A stretch of DNA of 30,260 bases, taken from a virus. The stretch covers positions 1 through 30,260 of the IMG/VR virus record IMGVR_UViG_3300029893_000445; one strand, given 5' to 3'. Below, piece by piece: positions 13,806-20,738 of this stretch (position 1 is the first letter of the stretch; every line of letters begins with the position of its first letter). The notes beneath the pieces were generated by a model. That model had not been told where the DNA came from. It ran no database searches and was given only the letters and a program-made list of their open reading frames with translations. Both the position numbers and the translations under genes were made by a program.

Positions 13806-14648
13806 ATGCCAGATCCAATAGATCCAACTAAAAACAATCCTCCAGCAGGTGATAATCCTCCAAAAGATCCAAACCAGGGAGGTAGTGATTCAGGTGGTGG
13901 TGATGAAAATCCTTTTAAATCTTTGATGGAGAAGAAAGGTTTTAAATCCGAAGCGGATATTATTAAATCTTACGAGGAACTTGAAAGCAATAATACAAAA
14001 CTTGCTCAAGAGCGTGATCAATACCAAAAGTACTATCCTTATGCGTTGGCCTTCTCTAGTTATTTGAAGTCTGATGAGGAAGCGATGAAACGTTACAAGA
14101 AATGGTCAGAGGGACAAGACGATGATGGTGGGGATGATGATAGAGCTGGTAAAGGTGAGGGTGAAGGTGGTGAGCCTTCAAAAGATGATGCAGCTAGAAA
14201 AGATATTGGTGAACTTCTTGGAATTGAGAGGGATCGGGTTGTAGGAACTTTTGATCAGAAGTATGGGTTAAGTCAGCTTAAAAGTGAGGATTATAACAGG
14301 ATTGCTGGTGAAATGGGTTCGACTTTGAGGAGTTGGGGGATTGACCTTAGAAATCCAACGACTCAAATGCTTAAAAGGTTGCCTCGTGCTTTGGAAGATG
14401 CTTATGCTTTGGTTAAAATGCAGGATGCAAAGGCTGAGGGTAAGCTTGAGGGTTTTCTTCAGGCAAGTCAGGATCAAAAGGGAAGGATACCACCTATCCC
14501 ATCAAGAGCTTTGGATGTTAATCCAGATGATATAACTGAAGAATCTCTTTCTAATAAGGAAAGAGAAGTCGCTCAAAAGATGGGACTTACTCCTAAAAAG
14601 TACGCAGAACGCAAAAAAGAAATCCTTGAAAGCGCCTCAAAAGAGTAA
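13806..14648 (+). CDS. Scaffolding-like head assembly protein, 280 aa
   Basis: Composition and position fit a capsid scaffold: it lies just before the decoration and capsid genes, begins with a disordered Pro/Asn/Gly-rich stretch (PTKNNPPAGDNPPKDPNQGG), continues with a charged helical segment (ELESNNTKLAQERDQYQK), a long acidic Gly/Asp linker near residues 104-124, more helices, and a basic C-terminal helix (KKYAERKKEILESASKE) of the kind scaffolds use to bind capsid subunits. There is no catalytic motif, so it is not an obvious maturation protease. Assignment is by composition and synteny, not by sequence family. Confidence 0.65.
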   Translation: MPDPIDPTKNNPPAGDNPPKDPNQGGSDSGGGDENPFKSLMEKKGFKSEADIIKSYEELESNNTKLAQERDQYQKYYPYALAFSSYLKSDEEAMKRYKKWSEGQDDDGGDDDRAGKGEGEGGEPSKDDAARKDIGELLGIERDRVVGTFDQKYGLSQLKSEDYNRIAGEMGSTLRSWGIDLRNPTTQMLKRLPRALEDAYALVKMQDAKAEGKLEGFLQASQDQKGRIPPIPSRALDVNPDDITEESLSNKEREVAQKMGLTPKKYAERKKEILESASKE

Positions 14649-14653
14649 AAGAC

Positions 14654-14682
14654 TTGACATTTAAAATTTCTTTGTTTATCTA
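14654..14682 (+). promoter_or_regulatory. Upstream promoter of the decoration gene (tandem pair)
   Basis: TTGACA (14654-14659), 17 bases and TATCTA (14677-14682). It starts just after the scaffold stop and is followed by a second promoter at 14710. Confidence 0.45.
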
Positions 14683-14709
14683 TTAATTAGAGTGAGTTTT
14701 AGAAAATAC

Positions 14710-14738
14710 TTGACATTTCTGAAAGCAACTCTCATAAG
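14710..14738 (+). promoter_or_regulatory. Downstream promoter of the decoration gene
   Basis: TTGACA (14710-14715), 17 bases and CATAAG (14733-14738) predict a start about four bases before the ATG at 14749. No Shine-Dalgarno is present. Confidence 0.55.
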
Positions 14739-14748
14739 TTAATTAAAT

Positions 14749-15297
14749 ATGGCATTATCTAGTGGAACAAAAGGATTCTATTTTAGAAAGAATATGGAAG
14801 GTGGAAATGCACATCCTCCTCTATTAGATTTGATTATTGATGATACCCAAACAATTACTATTGGAGATGCTATTACGCTTTCGTCTGGGTATGCTCAACC
14901 AGCAGGGACTAATGGGAGGGTAGTTGGTATTGCTCAGGCGATTGTTGATAAGGATGGGCTTCCAGTACATGGGTTTAATTCTCATGCAGATCAAGATGGA
15001 ACGGTAACTGGAGATGACACTTATGTTTCAGCTTCCGATAATACGACAGATAAACAGGTTAAAGTTAGGGTAATGCTCGCAAGACCGAATGATCTTTATT
15101 ACAACGATGCAGACGCCTCTTTAGCTCAGGCAAATATTGGTTCTTATTTTGATATGAACTCTGGTGCAGATGAGATTGATGTAGCAACGGCAGGTGCGAC
15201 TGGGGTTTGGCAATTGGTTGAAATAGATCCAGACAATGATTCTGATGCAAGTAAGGGTTTGTTCAGGATTGCAGAACCTTATTTCAAGATGGCATAG
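14749..15297 (+). CDS. Putative capsid decoration/stabilisation protein, 182 aa
   Basis: A beta-rich, acidic, Cys-free protein (ITIGDAITLSSGYAQPAGTN, NIGSYFDMNSGADEIDVAT) encoded between scaffold and major capsid genes. That position and the 'G.A..L.SGYA.PA....RVVGIAQ' opening are typical of small head decoration or cement proteins, which trimerise on the capsid surface. I recognise the style of the family rather than a specific named member. It is probably made in high amounts, since two promoters precede it. The ATG follows directly on a leaderless promoter. Confidence 0.55.
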   Translation: MALSSGTKGFYFRKNMEGGNAHPPLLDLIIDDTQTITIGDAITLSSGYAQPAGTNGRVVGIAQAIVDKDGLPVHGFNSHADQDGTVTGDDTYVSASDNTTDKQVKVRVMLARPNDLYYNDADASLAQANIGSYFDMNSGADEIDVATAGATGVWQLVEIDPDNDSDASKGLFRIAEPYFKMA

Positions 15298-15298
15298 T

Positions 15299-15326
15299 TT
15301 GACATTTTGAAATAAGTTGTTAATAA
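15299..15326 (+). promoter_or_regulatory. Promoter of the major capsid gene
   Basis: TTGACA (15299-15304), 16 bases and TAATAA (15321-15326) predict a start about four bases before the ATG at 15337; it overlaps the end of the decoration gene. Confidence 0.55.
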
Positions 15327-15336
15327 ATAAACTAAC

Positions 15337-16266
15337 ATGGCAGGTAAAACACATTTTTCAGATTTCCTAGAACCAGGATTAAGGGAGATTTATTTTGATG
15401 AATATCGTACTCTCCCTCAGCAATATGACAAGATCATAGAGGTTTTGGATTCTTCAAAACAGGATGAAACCGATTCTGGTATTTCAGGATTTGGTTATTT
15501 TCGTCAGTCATCTGATGGAAATCCTTTGCAATATGAGGATCCAGTACAGCTTTATGATGTAACTTATACTCATTTGACTTGGAAACTTGGATTTAAAGTT
15601 ACCAAAGAAATGTATGACGATGATCAATACAATACGATCAATAGGCTTCCCAAACTTTTGGCTCGTGCAGCTCAAAGAACTCTTGAGAATCAGGCAGCAA
15701 CTATATTCAGAAGGGCATTTGACACTAGTTATCCTGGTGGTGATGGTAAACCCTTAATGTCTACTGGACATTTGCGAGCTGATGGAGGTTCAAGCCAGTC
15801 TAATGCTTCTGCAACTGGTATAGCTTTGAATGACGATAATCTTGAAACTGCATTAATTGCTCTTTCAGAACAACTTGATCATAAGGGGATGCTTACAGGT
15901 ACAATGGCAACTGATATTTTAGTACCACCTGATTTGAAGAAAGAAGCAAGAATTTTGGTTGAATCTCCGATGAGGCCAGAATCAGCAGATAATGATATCA
16001 ATGTCTATAAAGGTGAAATGAATGTAATCTCTTGGCCTTGGATTGGTGGAGCTGCACAAAACGGGTCCCGAACATGGTGGTTCTTAATGGATAAGACCTA
16101 TCATAGATTGAAAATGTACTTTAGAGAACGACCAAACTTTGAGAATGATTCTACTTTTGATACTGATGAAGCACTCTTTAAAGGCAGAATGAGATTCTCC
16201 GTAGGATTCAGCGATTGGTATGGGACCTGGGGCAGTAAGGGCGACGGTTTAGCATACTCCAGCTAA
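15337..16266 (+). CDS. Major capsid protein (HK97 fold, Mu gpT-like), 309 aa
   Basis: The main shell subunit. Sequence features resemble the Mu gpT-type capsid family: an N-terminal region through EIYFDEYRTLPQQYDKI, a P-domain helix with TYTHLTWKLGFKVTKEMY, an E-loop-like Gly/Ser segment (STGHLRADGGSSQSNASATG), LNDDNLETALIALSEQ, a conserved 'ILVPPDLKKEARIL' spine, and the C-terminal KGRMRFSVGFSDWYGTW. Length of about 310 residues is normal for the family. It is preceded by its own promoter and followed by a strong terminator, as expected for the most abundant phage protein. No delta-domain protease is fused or adjacent. Confidence 0.85.
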   Translation: MAGKTHFSDFLEPGLREIYFDEYRTLPQQYDKIIEVLDSSKQDETDSGISGFGYFRQSSDGNPLQYEDPVQLYDVTYTHLTWKLGFKVTKEMYDDDQYNTINRLPKLLARAAQRTLENQAATIFRRAFDTSYPGGDGKPLMSTGHLRADGGSSQSNASATGIALNDDNLETALIALSEQLDHKGMLTGTMATDILVPPDLKKEARILVESPMRPESADNDINVYKGEMNVISWPWIGGAAQNGSRTWWFLMDKTYHRLKMYFRERPNFENDSTFDTDEALFKGRMRFSVGFSDWYGTWGSKGDGLAYSS

Positions 16267-16284
16267 GAAAGGCAACTTCAAGCT

Positions 16285-16309
16285 AAGGCTCGAAGGAGCC
16301 TTTTTTTTT
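16285..16309 (+). terminator. Rho-independent terminator after the capsid gene
   Basis: A perfect 7-bp stem AAGGCTC / GAGCCTT with a GAAG loop (16285-16302) runs into a nine-T tract (16301-16309). It is the clearest terminator in the window and isolates the capsid transcript from the Ser/Thr-tail genes. Confidence 0.92.
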
Positions 16310-16321
16310 GGTCTAAAAGAC

Positions 16322-16350
16322 TTGACATAATTGTTAGGCTTTAGCATACA
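16322..16350 (+). promoter_or_regulatory. Leaderless promoter of the Ser/Thr-tail gene
   Basis: TTGACA (16322-16327), 17 bases and CATACA (16345-16350) predict a start two bases before the ATG at 16359; it follows the capsid terminator directly. Confidence 0.6.
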
Positions 16351-16358
16351 AGAAATAT

Positions 16359-16751
16359 ATGGGAGCAACTCATTTTAGGAAATTAGCTGGATTAGTTAGA
16401 TCCGATTCTCGACCTTCTTCACCCCAGACTGGTGAACTTAGGTGGGATGATACTAATAAGGTTTGGGAAGTCTATGATGCTTCCGTTTGGCGTGGGGTTG
16501 GTTTTTCAACGTCGACTACAACGAGTACTTCAACTTCGTCAACCAGTTCTAGCACAAGTTCTAGTACAAGTTCGACTACTAGTACATCAAGTAGCACAAG
16601 TTCTAGCACAAGTTCTAGTACAAGTTCGACAACGACATCGACAAGTTCGACAACCACATCTAGTTCGACATCTAGTTCGACCAGTACATCAAGTAGCACA
16701 AGTTCGACAACGACAAGTTCAAGTACATCAACCAGTACAACGACAGTATAA
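16359..16751 (+). CDS. Virion-like protein with an 80-residue pure Ser/Thr tail, 130 aa
   Basis: Two parts. Residues 1-49 form a small folded module (THFRKLAGLVRSDSRPSSPQ then GELRWDDTNKVWEVYDAS) whose 'P..GElR.n.tn.lEvY....W.G' pattern is common in phage tail-fibre and virion proteins. Residues 50-129 are exclusively Ser and Thr, followed by a final Val. No bacterial or phage enzyme family has such a tail; it resembles a mucin domain, the classic acceptor of O-linked sugars. It has its own leaderless promoter after the capsid terminator, and a paralogue follows at once. With five glycosyltransferases downstream, an O-glycosylated surface protein is the natural inference, but is unproven. Confidence 0.7.
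   Translation: MGATHFRKLAGLVRSDSRPSSPQTGELRWDDTNKVWEVYDASVWRGVGFSTSTTTSTSTSSTSSSTSSSTSSTTSTSSSTSSSTSSSTSSTTTSTSSTTTSSSTSSSTSTSSSTSSTTTSSSTSTSTTTV
16506..16745 (+). repeat. Ser/Thr-coding low-complexity repeat DNA
   Basis: The tail of the preceding gene is built from imperfect tandem units of AGT/TCG/ACA-type codons. A 32-base segment at 16545-16576 recurs exactly at 16599-16630 (54-base offset), and a 23-base segment at 16581-16603 recurs at 16683-16705. All offsets are multiples of three, so slippage changes tail length without breaking the frame. Confidence 0.85.
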
Positions 16752-16753
16752 GC

Positions 16754-16782
16754 TTGACATTGTTACTAGTGTTGATTACACA
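16754..16782 (+). promoter_or_regulatory. Promoter of the second Ser/Thr-tail gene
   Basis: TTGACA (16754-16759), 17 bases and TACACA (16777-16782) predict a start about five bases before the ATG at 16794. Confidence 0.5.
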
Positions 16783-16793
16783 ATAGATATAAT

Positions 16794-17000
16794 ATGGCAA
16801 GAAGTAGTGGAACACATTTTAAAAAGCTCGCAGGTCTTATCAGGACCGAATCAAGACCGACAGCTCCTCGTAATGGAGAAATGAGGTTAAATTTGACAAA
16901 TAACGTTCTGGAAGTGTACTCTACTAGTAGCAGTGCATGGTATGGAATTGCATTAACCACCTCCACCAGTTCTTCAACCAGCACTACAACGAGTGCTTAA
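16794..17000 (+). CDS. Short paralogue of the Ser/Thr-tail protein, 68 aa
   Basis: The first 54 residues align with the 16359 gene (THFKKLAGLIRTESRPTAP against THFRKLAGLVRSDSRPSSP; EMRLNLTNNVLEVYSTS against ELRWDDTNKVWEVYDAS), showing a tandem duplication. Its tail is only 13 residues of Ser/Thr before a final Ala, so the module itself is the conserved part and tail length varies. Probably the same location in the virion as its neighbour. It has its own leaderless promoter; the next gene starts three bases after its stop. Confidence 0.7.
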   Translation: MARSSGTHFKKLAGLIRTESRPTAPRNGEMRLNLTNNVLEVYSTSSSAWYGIALTTSTSSSTSTTTSA

Positions 17001-17003
17001 AAG

Positions 17004-17636
17004 ATGATTTATTTACATAACCCAGAGATCGGAGGATCCGACATAATTGACTATGTTGTAGGCGAACCAGGCCGAAGCAGAAGATATAACTTCAAGAAAG
17101 GTGAAACTTGGGGCTTTGAAGATGAGGTTGCCCATTACTTCATAAGAGTTTTTGGTGTTAGAGGCGGAGAGCAACATGGTTTAATGGAGGGCTTTTTGGA
17201 AATAGTTGATCCTCAAAAAGTTACTACATCTGAGCCAGTTAAAGCAGAAATAAAAGAAATTGAAAAAGATGGAAAAATTCTTTATGAATGTAGTATTTGT
17301 GGTTATACTCACAGAAAGAAAATAGGCGTTTCGTCGCATGCCAGAATAAAACACGCAGACGAATTAACAAAAACCAAAGTTGATAATTTTAAAATCCAAG
17401 AAGGCGATGCGGTTGTACCTCCAGAAGAAATTGATAGACTAAGGCGTGCAAGGCAGGAAATAACTAGCATGAAACCTAAAAGATCATTAGCTGATTTGAG
17501 GCCAAAAAGTGAGGATGAGATCGGCTACAGACAGCCAGACAGAAGGCTTGACTTTAATGATAGTGGTATGAATACTAATCCTCAAATGGCCAGACACTTT
17601 TATGGGCCAGGTTTAGAGGAGGATACAGAAGTATGA
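17004..17636 (+). CDS. C2H2 zinc-finger-containing protein, 210 aa
   Basis: Residues 1-75 are a small domain of unknown type (NPEIGGSDIIDYVVGEPGRS). A classical C2H2 finger follows near residue 95: CSICGYTHRKKIGVSSHARI then KH, i.e. C-x2-C-x12-H-x4-H. The C-terminal third is basic and disordered, with LRRARQEITSMKPKRS and a QPDRRLDF motif. C2H2 fingers are uncommon in phage structural blocks. By position between the Ser/Thr-tail proteins and a small virion-like protein, it may be a head-tail or DNA-contacting virion protein, but this is only context. It overlaps the next gene by ATGA. Confidence 0.6.
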   Translation: MIYLHNPEIGGSDIIDYVVGEPGRSRRYNFKKGETWGFEDEVAHYFIRVFGVRGGEQHGLMEGFLEIVDPQKVTTSEPVKAEIKEIEKDGKILYECSICGYTHRKKIGVSSHARIKHADELTKTKVDNFKIQEGDAVVPPEEIDRLRRARQEITSMKPKRSLADLRPKSEDEIGYRQPDRRLDFNDSGMNTNPQMARHFYGPGLEEDTEV

Positions 17637-17923
17637 AAACAGTATTTCCGCCAGCAACAAGAGTAGTTTCAGGAACATCAGATGGATCTCTTTATTCTGG
17701 TGCAGGTTTAATTACGACCATAGGAGTTGATCCAGAAGGAGGAGCTTGTGAGATTACAGTAAGGGATGGAGATGCTTCTGGTTCGCTTCTTTGGAATATG
17801 TCCACCGCAGCTGATGGCGAATACAGGGGTCAATCTTTTAAGGGTATCGGATTTAATAAGGGCATCTACCTTCAAGTTTCTGGCACAGGTAGAGGCTTAG
17901 TAGAATTTATCAAAAAAGTCTAA
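17633..17923 (+). CDS. Small beta-rich virion-like protein, 96 aa
   Basis: A compact, all-beta protein with Gly-rich turns (SGTSDGSLYSGAGLITTIGV, EITVRDGDASGSLLWN, KGIYLQVSGTGRGLVEF). The 'GLI.....TVyDG..sG..LW......G....F.gi.f.kGiYl.vSGTG...V' pattern recurs in small phage structural proteins of unknown exact role, so virion localisation is likely. AGGAGG lies about 10 bases before the ATG, which overlaps the preceding stop. Last gene of the structural block before the HNH endonuclease. Confidence 0.55.
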   Translation: MKTVFPPATRVVSGTSDGSLYSGAGLITTIGVDPEGGACEITVRDGDASGSLLWNMSTAADGEYRGQSFKGIGFNKGIYLQVSGTGRGLVEFIKKV

Positions 17924-17956
17924 ACCAGCTCCCACTTGCCTCCATACAAGACTATT

Positions 17957-18685
17957 ATGCAAGGCGGAATTAAGAAAACTAAAGTTTGTATTGATTGTGG
18001 TATTGATGTTACTCCAAAAAGCAAGAGATGCCGTTTATGTTGGTTTAAAGTTAAGAAGGCTCCTTGGTTGAAAAAATATCGGTTTGAAAAAGGACACATT
18101 CCTTGGTTAAAAGGCAAAAGTGTTCAAACTAATACTGGTAAAACTCATTTTAAGAAAGGGCATAAGTTGAATTTTGGTAAAAAGAGGCCCGATATGTCTA
18201 TAGCACAGAAAGGAAAAAGACTTCCTGCTTTGGCATATACTAATTCTCAAAAAAGGTTAAAAGAGTTGGGTTATCCAAACAGAACAGGAAAAAAACATTT
18301 ATTAGAAACTAAGAAGAAAATTTCTGAAAGTAGAAAAGGTAAGGCAATTGGCAGAAAAAATGTAAATTGGAAAGGCGGGGTTACTTCAATTAAATCTTTA
18401 GTTAGGAATTTACCAGAGTATAGTGAATGGAGAAATGGTGTTTTTGAAAGAGATAATTATACTTGTTATAAATGTGGTAAAAGGGGTGTGTATCTCGAAG
18501 CTGATCATTATCCTGTTTTATTTGCTAAACTTTTACAAGAAACCATTAATTTATATGGTAAAAATATTGAAAAAATAAGGAAATATGAGCCGTTGTGGGA
18601 TATAAATAATGGAAGGACTGTTTGTAAAAAAGATCATAAAAGGGTTTTTGCGGGAAATCAATACATGGGAGGAATTTATTTATGA
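17957..18685 (+). CDS. HNH homing endonuclease with NUMOD3-type repeats, 242 aa
   Basis: A free-standing mobile endonuclease. An N-terminal zinc knuckle pair (C11/C14, C25/C28) is followed by several NUMOD3-like DNA-binding motifs (FEKGHIPWLKGKS, FKKGHKLNFGKKR, TKKKISESRKGK) and a C-terminal HNH nuclease: WRNGVFERDNYTCYKCGKRG, EADH (181-184), NNGRTVCKKDHK with N217/N218 and H227. All expected metal and catalytic residues are present, so it looks active. The ATG at 17957 is preferred to a TTG at 17936. It ends in an ATGA overlap with the first glycosyltransferase, so it rides on that operon; it marks the junction between structural and glycan genes. Confidence 0.85.
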   Translation: MQGGIKKTKVCIDCGIDVTPKSKRCRLCWFKVKKAPWLKKYRFEKGHIPWLKGKSVQTNTGKTHFKKGHKLNFGKKRPDMSIAQKGKRLPALAYTNSQKRLKELGYPNRTGKKHLLETKKKISESRKGKAIGRKNVNWKGGVTSIKSLVRNLPEYSEWRNGVFERDNYTCYKCGKRGVYLEADHYPVLFAKLLQETINLYGKNIEKIRKYEPLWDINNGRTVCKKDHKRVFAGNQYMGGIYL

Positions 18686-19962
18686 GAACAAAAGTTTCGA
18701 TAAATACAACTTTTAATCAGTTTGATCCCGCATATTCCTTAATTAATGTTGTGGAAGATCAGATTAGGATGCTTCGTTTTGCTGGATACTCTCCAGTCGT
18801 TTTGGTTCAAGAGGGATTTAAGCCAGAAGGAGAATTTAAGAATGTAGAGCTTCGGGAATTGCCTTCAGTCAGAGTTTATAACGAAGTTAAGGTGGATGAT
18901 ACTTTTGAGGAAGATCAAGAAGCGCTTTATAAAGCGATGAAAAAATATCTTGAAGATATTAAAGTAGTTATTACTCACGATTGGATTTATCAGCCAGATG
19001 CTCTTAAGCACCAGGTTGCAGCAAGACGTATAGCCAAAGAGGATTCAGGTAAACGCTGGCTTCATTGGATTCATTCTGCGACTACTCCGTTCATACTTGC
19101 AACCCAGAGAGGTGGAGGCAATAAGTTTATGGATATGATTCACGAGGAATGGCCTAATAGCTATATTTGTTTTCCTAATTCTTATTCTATTCCAAGGGTT
19201 GCCAGTCATTACAATGTTTCTGAGGATAGGGTAAAAACTGTTCATCATCCTACGGATATCCCTTCATTTTTTGGTTTTGACGAAACCGAGTTTAAATTTT
19301 GGAGAGAGAAAAAATTATGGCTTGCAGATGCGATAGCGGTTGCCCCAGCCAGGCTTGACAGGGGTAAACAGATTGAGTGGGTAATCAAGATTATGGCTGC
19401 ACTTAAACACGAAGGTCAGCAGGTTAGGGTAATTGTGGTAGACTTTCATTCAACTGGAGGTGATAAGGTTAATTATCGGGAGGAGCTTAAACAAATTGGA
19501 ATTGATTGGGGATTAAATCCCCTTGAGCTTTCTTTCACTTCTGAGTTTTCAGATAAGTGGGGAACGAGAGTACCCAGAAAAACAGTAGATAATTTCTTTG
19601 CAGTATCAAATGTTTTTATCCTTCCATCGAGAAGCGAAACATATTCTCTAGTTGCACAAGAGGCAGCGCTTCGGGGTAATTTGCTTGTGTTAAATAAAGA
19701 CTTCCCTCCATTCAGGGATATTTATGGGCCTTCCGCTTTGTATCATCCTTTTTCAAGTAACATCGACAAGATGACTGGTATGGATGGTGAAACTACAACC
19801 TCATATACTTCGGAGCGGGATTTTGCAATAGAGGTTGCAAGAGAAATTAAATATCATTTAGAGAACGATTTTGCTCTTAAAATGAGGACAAAGTTAAGGA
19901 AAGAAAGAACTGTCGAAGCTGTTGCTCAGAATGAATTTATACCGATAATTGAGGGTATATGA
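18682..19962 (+). CDS. GT-B glycosyltransferase (GT4-like), 426 aa
   Basis: Transfers a sugar from an activated nucleotide donor. The C-terminal Rossmann half has the retaining GT4 signatures: AIAVAPARLDRGKQIEWVIK at 217-236 and an E-x7-E pair, E319/E327, in RSETYSLVAQEAALRG. The N-terminal half binds acceptor (ITHDWIYQPDALKH with the usual early 'HDW', then WLHWIHSATT). No signal peptide or membrane segment, so it is cytoplasmic. A strong GGAGGA lies 8 bases before the ATG. It opens the overlapping gene run that continues to 24190. Acceptor unknown. Confidence 0.85.
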   Translation: MRTKVSINTTFNQFDPAYSLINVVEDQIRMLRFAGYSPVVLVQEGFKPEGEFKNVELRELPSVRVYNEVKVDDTFEEDQEALYKAMKKYLEDIKVVITHDWIYQPDALKHQVAARRIAKEDSGKRWLHWIHSATTPFILATQRGGGNKFMDMIHEEWPNSYICFPNSYSIPRVASHYNVSEDRVKTVHHPTDIPSFFGFDETEFKFWREKKLWLADAIAVAPARLDRGKQIEWVIKIMAALKHEGQQVRVIVVDFHSTGGDKVNYREELKQIGIDWGLNPLELSFTSEFSDKWGTRVPRKTVDNFFAVSNVFILPSRSETYSLVAQEAALRGNLLVLNKDFPPFRDIYGPSALYHPFSSNIDKMTGMDGETTTSYTSERDFAIEVAREIKYHLENDFALKMRTKLRKERTVEAVAQNEFIPIIEGI

Positions 19963-20738
19963 GAGATGACGCTGTAGTTATAGGGGGAAAAGGCACTGTA
20001 GGAAGGGCGACACGAAAGGCTTTAAATATTAAATATTATTTCGATAAAAAGGGTTCAAATATTAGCCTTAATGAAGCTCATCATAAGTGTCTTTTTGTTT
20101 TTATATGCCTACCTACTCCTGTAGTTGAGGGTGAATATAAAACCGAAGAAATAACTGGAATTGTCAGGCAGATGGCAAGTATGGGCAGTCGTAATATTTT
20201 TGTGATCCGCTCTACAGTTGCTCCAGGATACGGCAAATGGCTTCACAGTAAATTTGGAGTTCCAGTTGTTAGTCATCCAGAGTTTGGGAATGAGGACAGT
20301 ATGCTTGATGACATGAAGAATCCAGACTTAGTTGTTTTGGGTGCAGATGCAGATTCTTATTGGGCGCTTGAGCGTGTCAGAAATAAATTTTATGCAGATA
20401 TTGATTCATCAAAACTGATTTCAACTGATAACTCTACAGCAGAACAGATTAAAGTAACTCTCAATGCGTTTTATACAATGAAGGTTATTTTTGCCAATGA
20501 AGTTTATGATAATTGTGAGAGGACAATGGCTAATTATGAGCTTGTTAAGTATGCTCTTGAACATAACCGCTACGGAAGCAAAAATCATTTTGATATTTTT
20601 CATAAAGGCGGAAGGGGAGCAGGGGGTCGTTGCCTTCGTAAGGACTTTGAGTTTTTTTCAAACTTTACCAATTCGGAACTGTTTAAAGTTGCAAATAGAA
20701 TTAATATAAAGTTATTAGAAAGTACAAACAAAAAATGA
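19959..20738 (+). CDS. Compact UDP-glucose/GDP-mannose dehydrogenase-like protein, 259 aa
   Basis: Family members oxidise a nucleotide sugar twice to the uronic acid. Seen here: an NAD-binding start (VVIGGKGTVGRATR), FICLPTPVVEG (48-58), IRSTVAPG (83-90), SHPEFGNED, the central NSTAEQIKVTLNAFYTMKVI with the conserved Lys and Asn, and the thiohemiacetal cysteine C225 in GGRGAGGRCLRKD (usual form 'GpGFGGSCfpKD'). The protein stops soon after, so the C-terminal nucleotide-sugar domain (roughly 130 residues) is absent; typical enzymes are about 400-450 aa. It may be a minimal phage form, may need a partner, or may have changed activity. Coupled by ATGA to genes on both sides. Confidence 0.78.
   Translation: MRDDAVVIGGKGTVGRATRKALNIKYYFDKKGSNISLNEAHHKCLFVFICLPTPVVEGEYKTEEITGIVRQMASMGSRNIFVIRSTVAPGYGKWLHSKFGVPVVSHPEFGNEDSMLDDMKNPDLVVLGADADSYWALERVRNKFYADIDSSKLISTDNSTAEQIKVTLNAFYTMKVIFANEVYDNCERTMANYELVKYALEHNRYGSKNHFDIFHKGGRGAGGRCLRKDFEFFSNFTNSELFKVANRINIKLLESTNKK

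Noticed and set aside
16506-16745. A CRISPR-like array of short repeats
   Set aside because: The repeats are imperfect, codon-based, in frame within one gene, and have no unique spacers or cas genes nearby.
16432-16884. A 150-residue Val/Gln-rich plus-strand frame and a Val/Leu/Glu-rich minus-strand frame over the Ser/Thr repeat
   Set aside because: Both are artefacts of reading a Ser/Thr codon repeat in other frames; the real frame has a promoter, a folded module and a paralogue.
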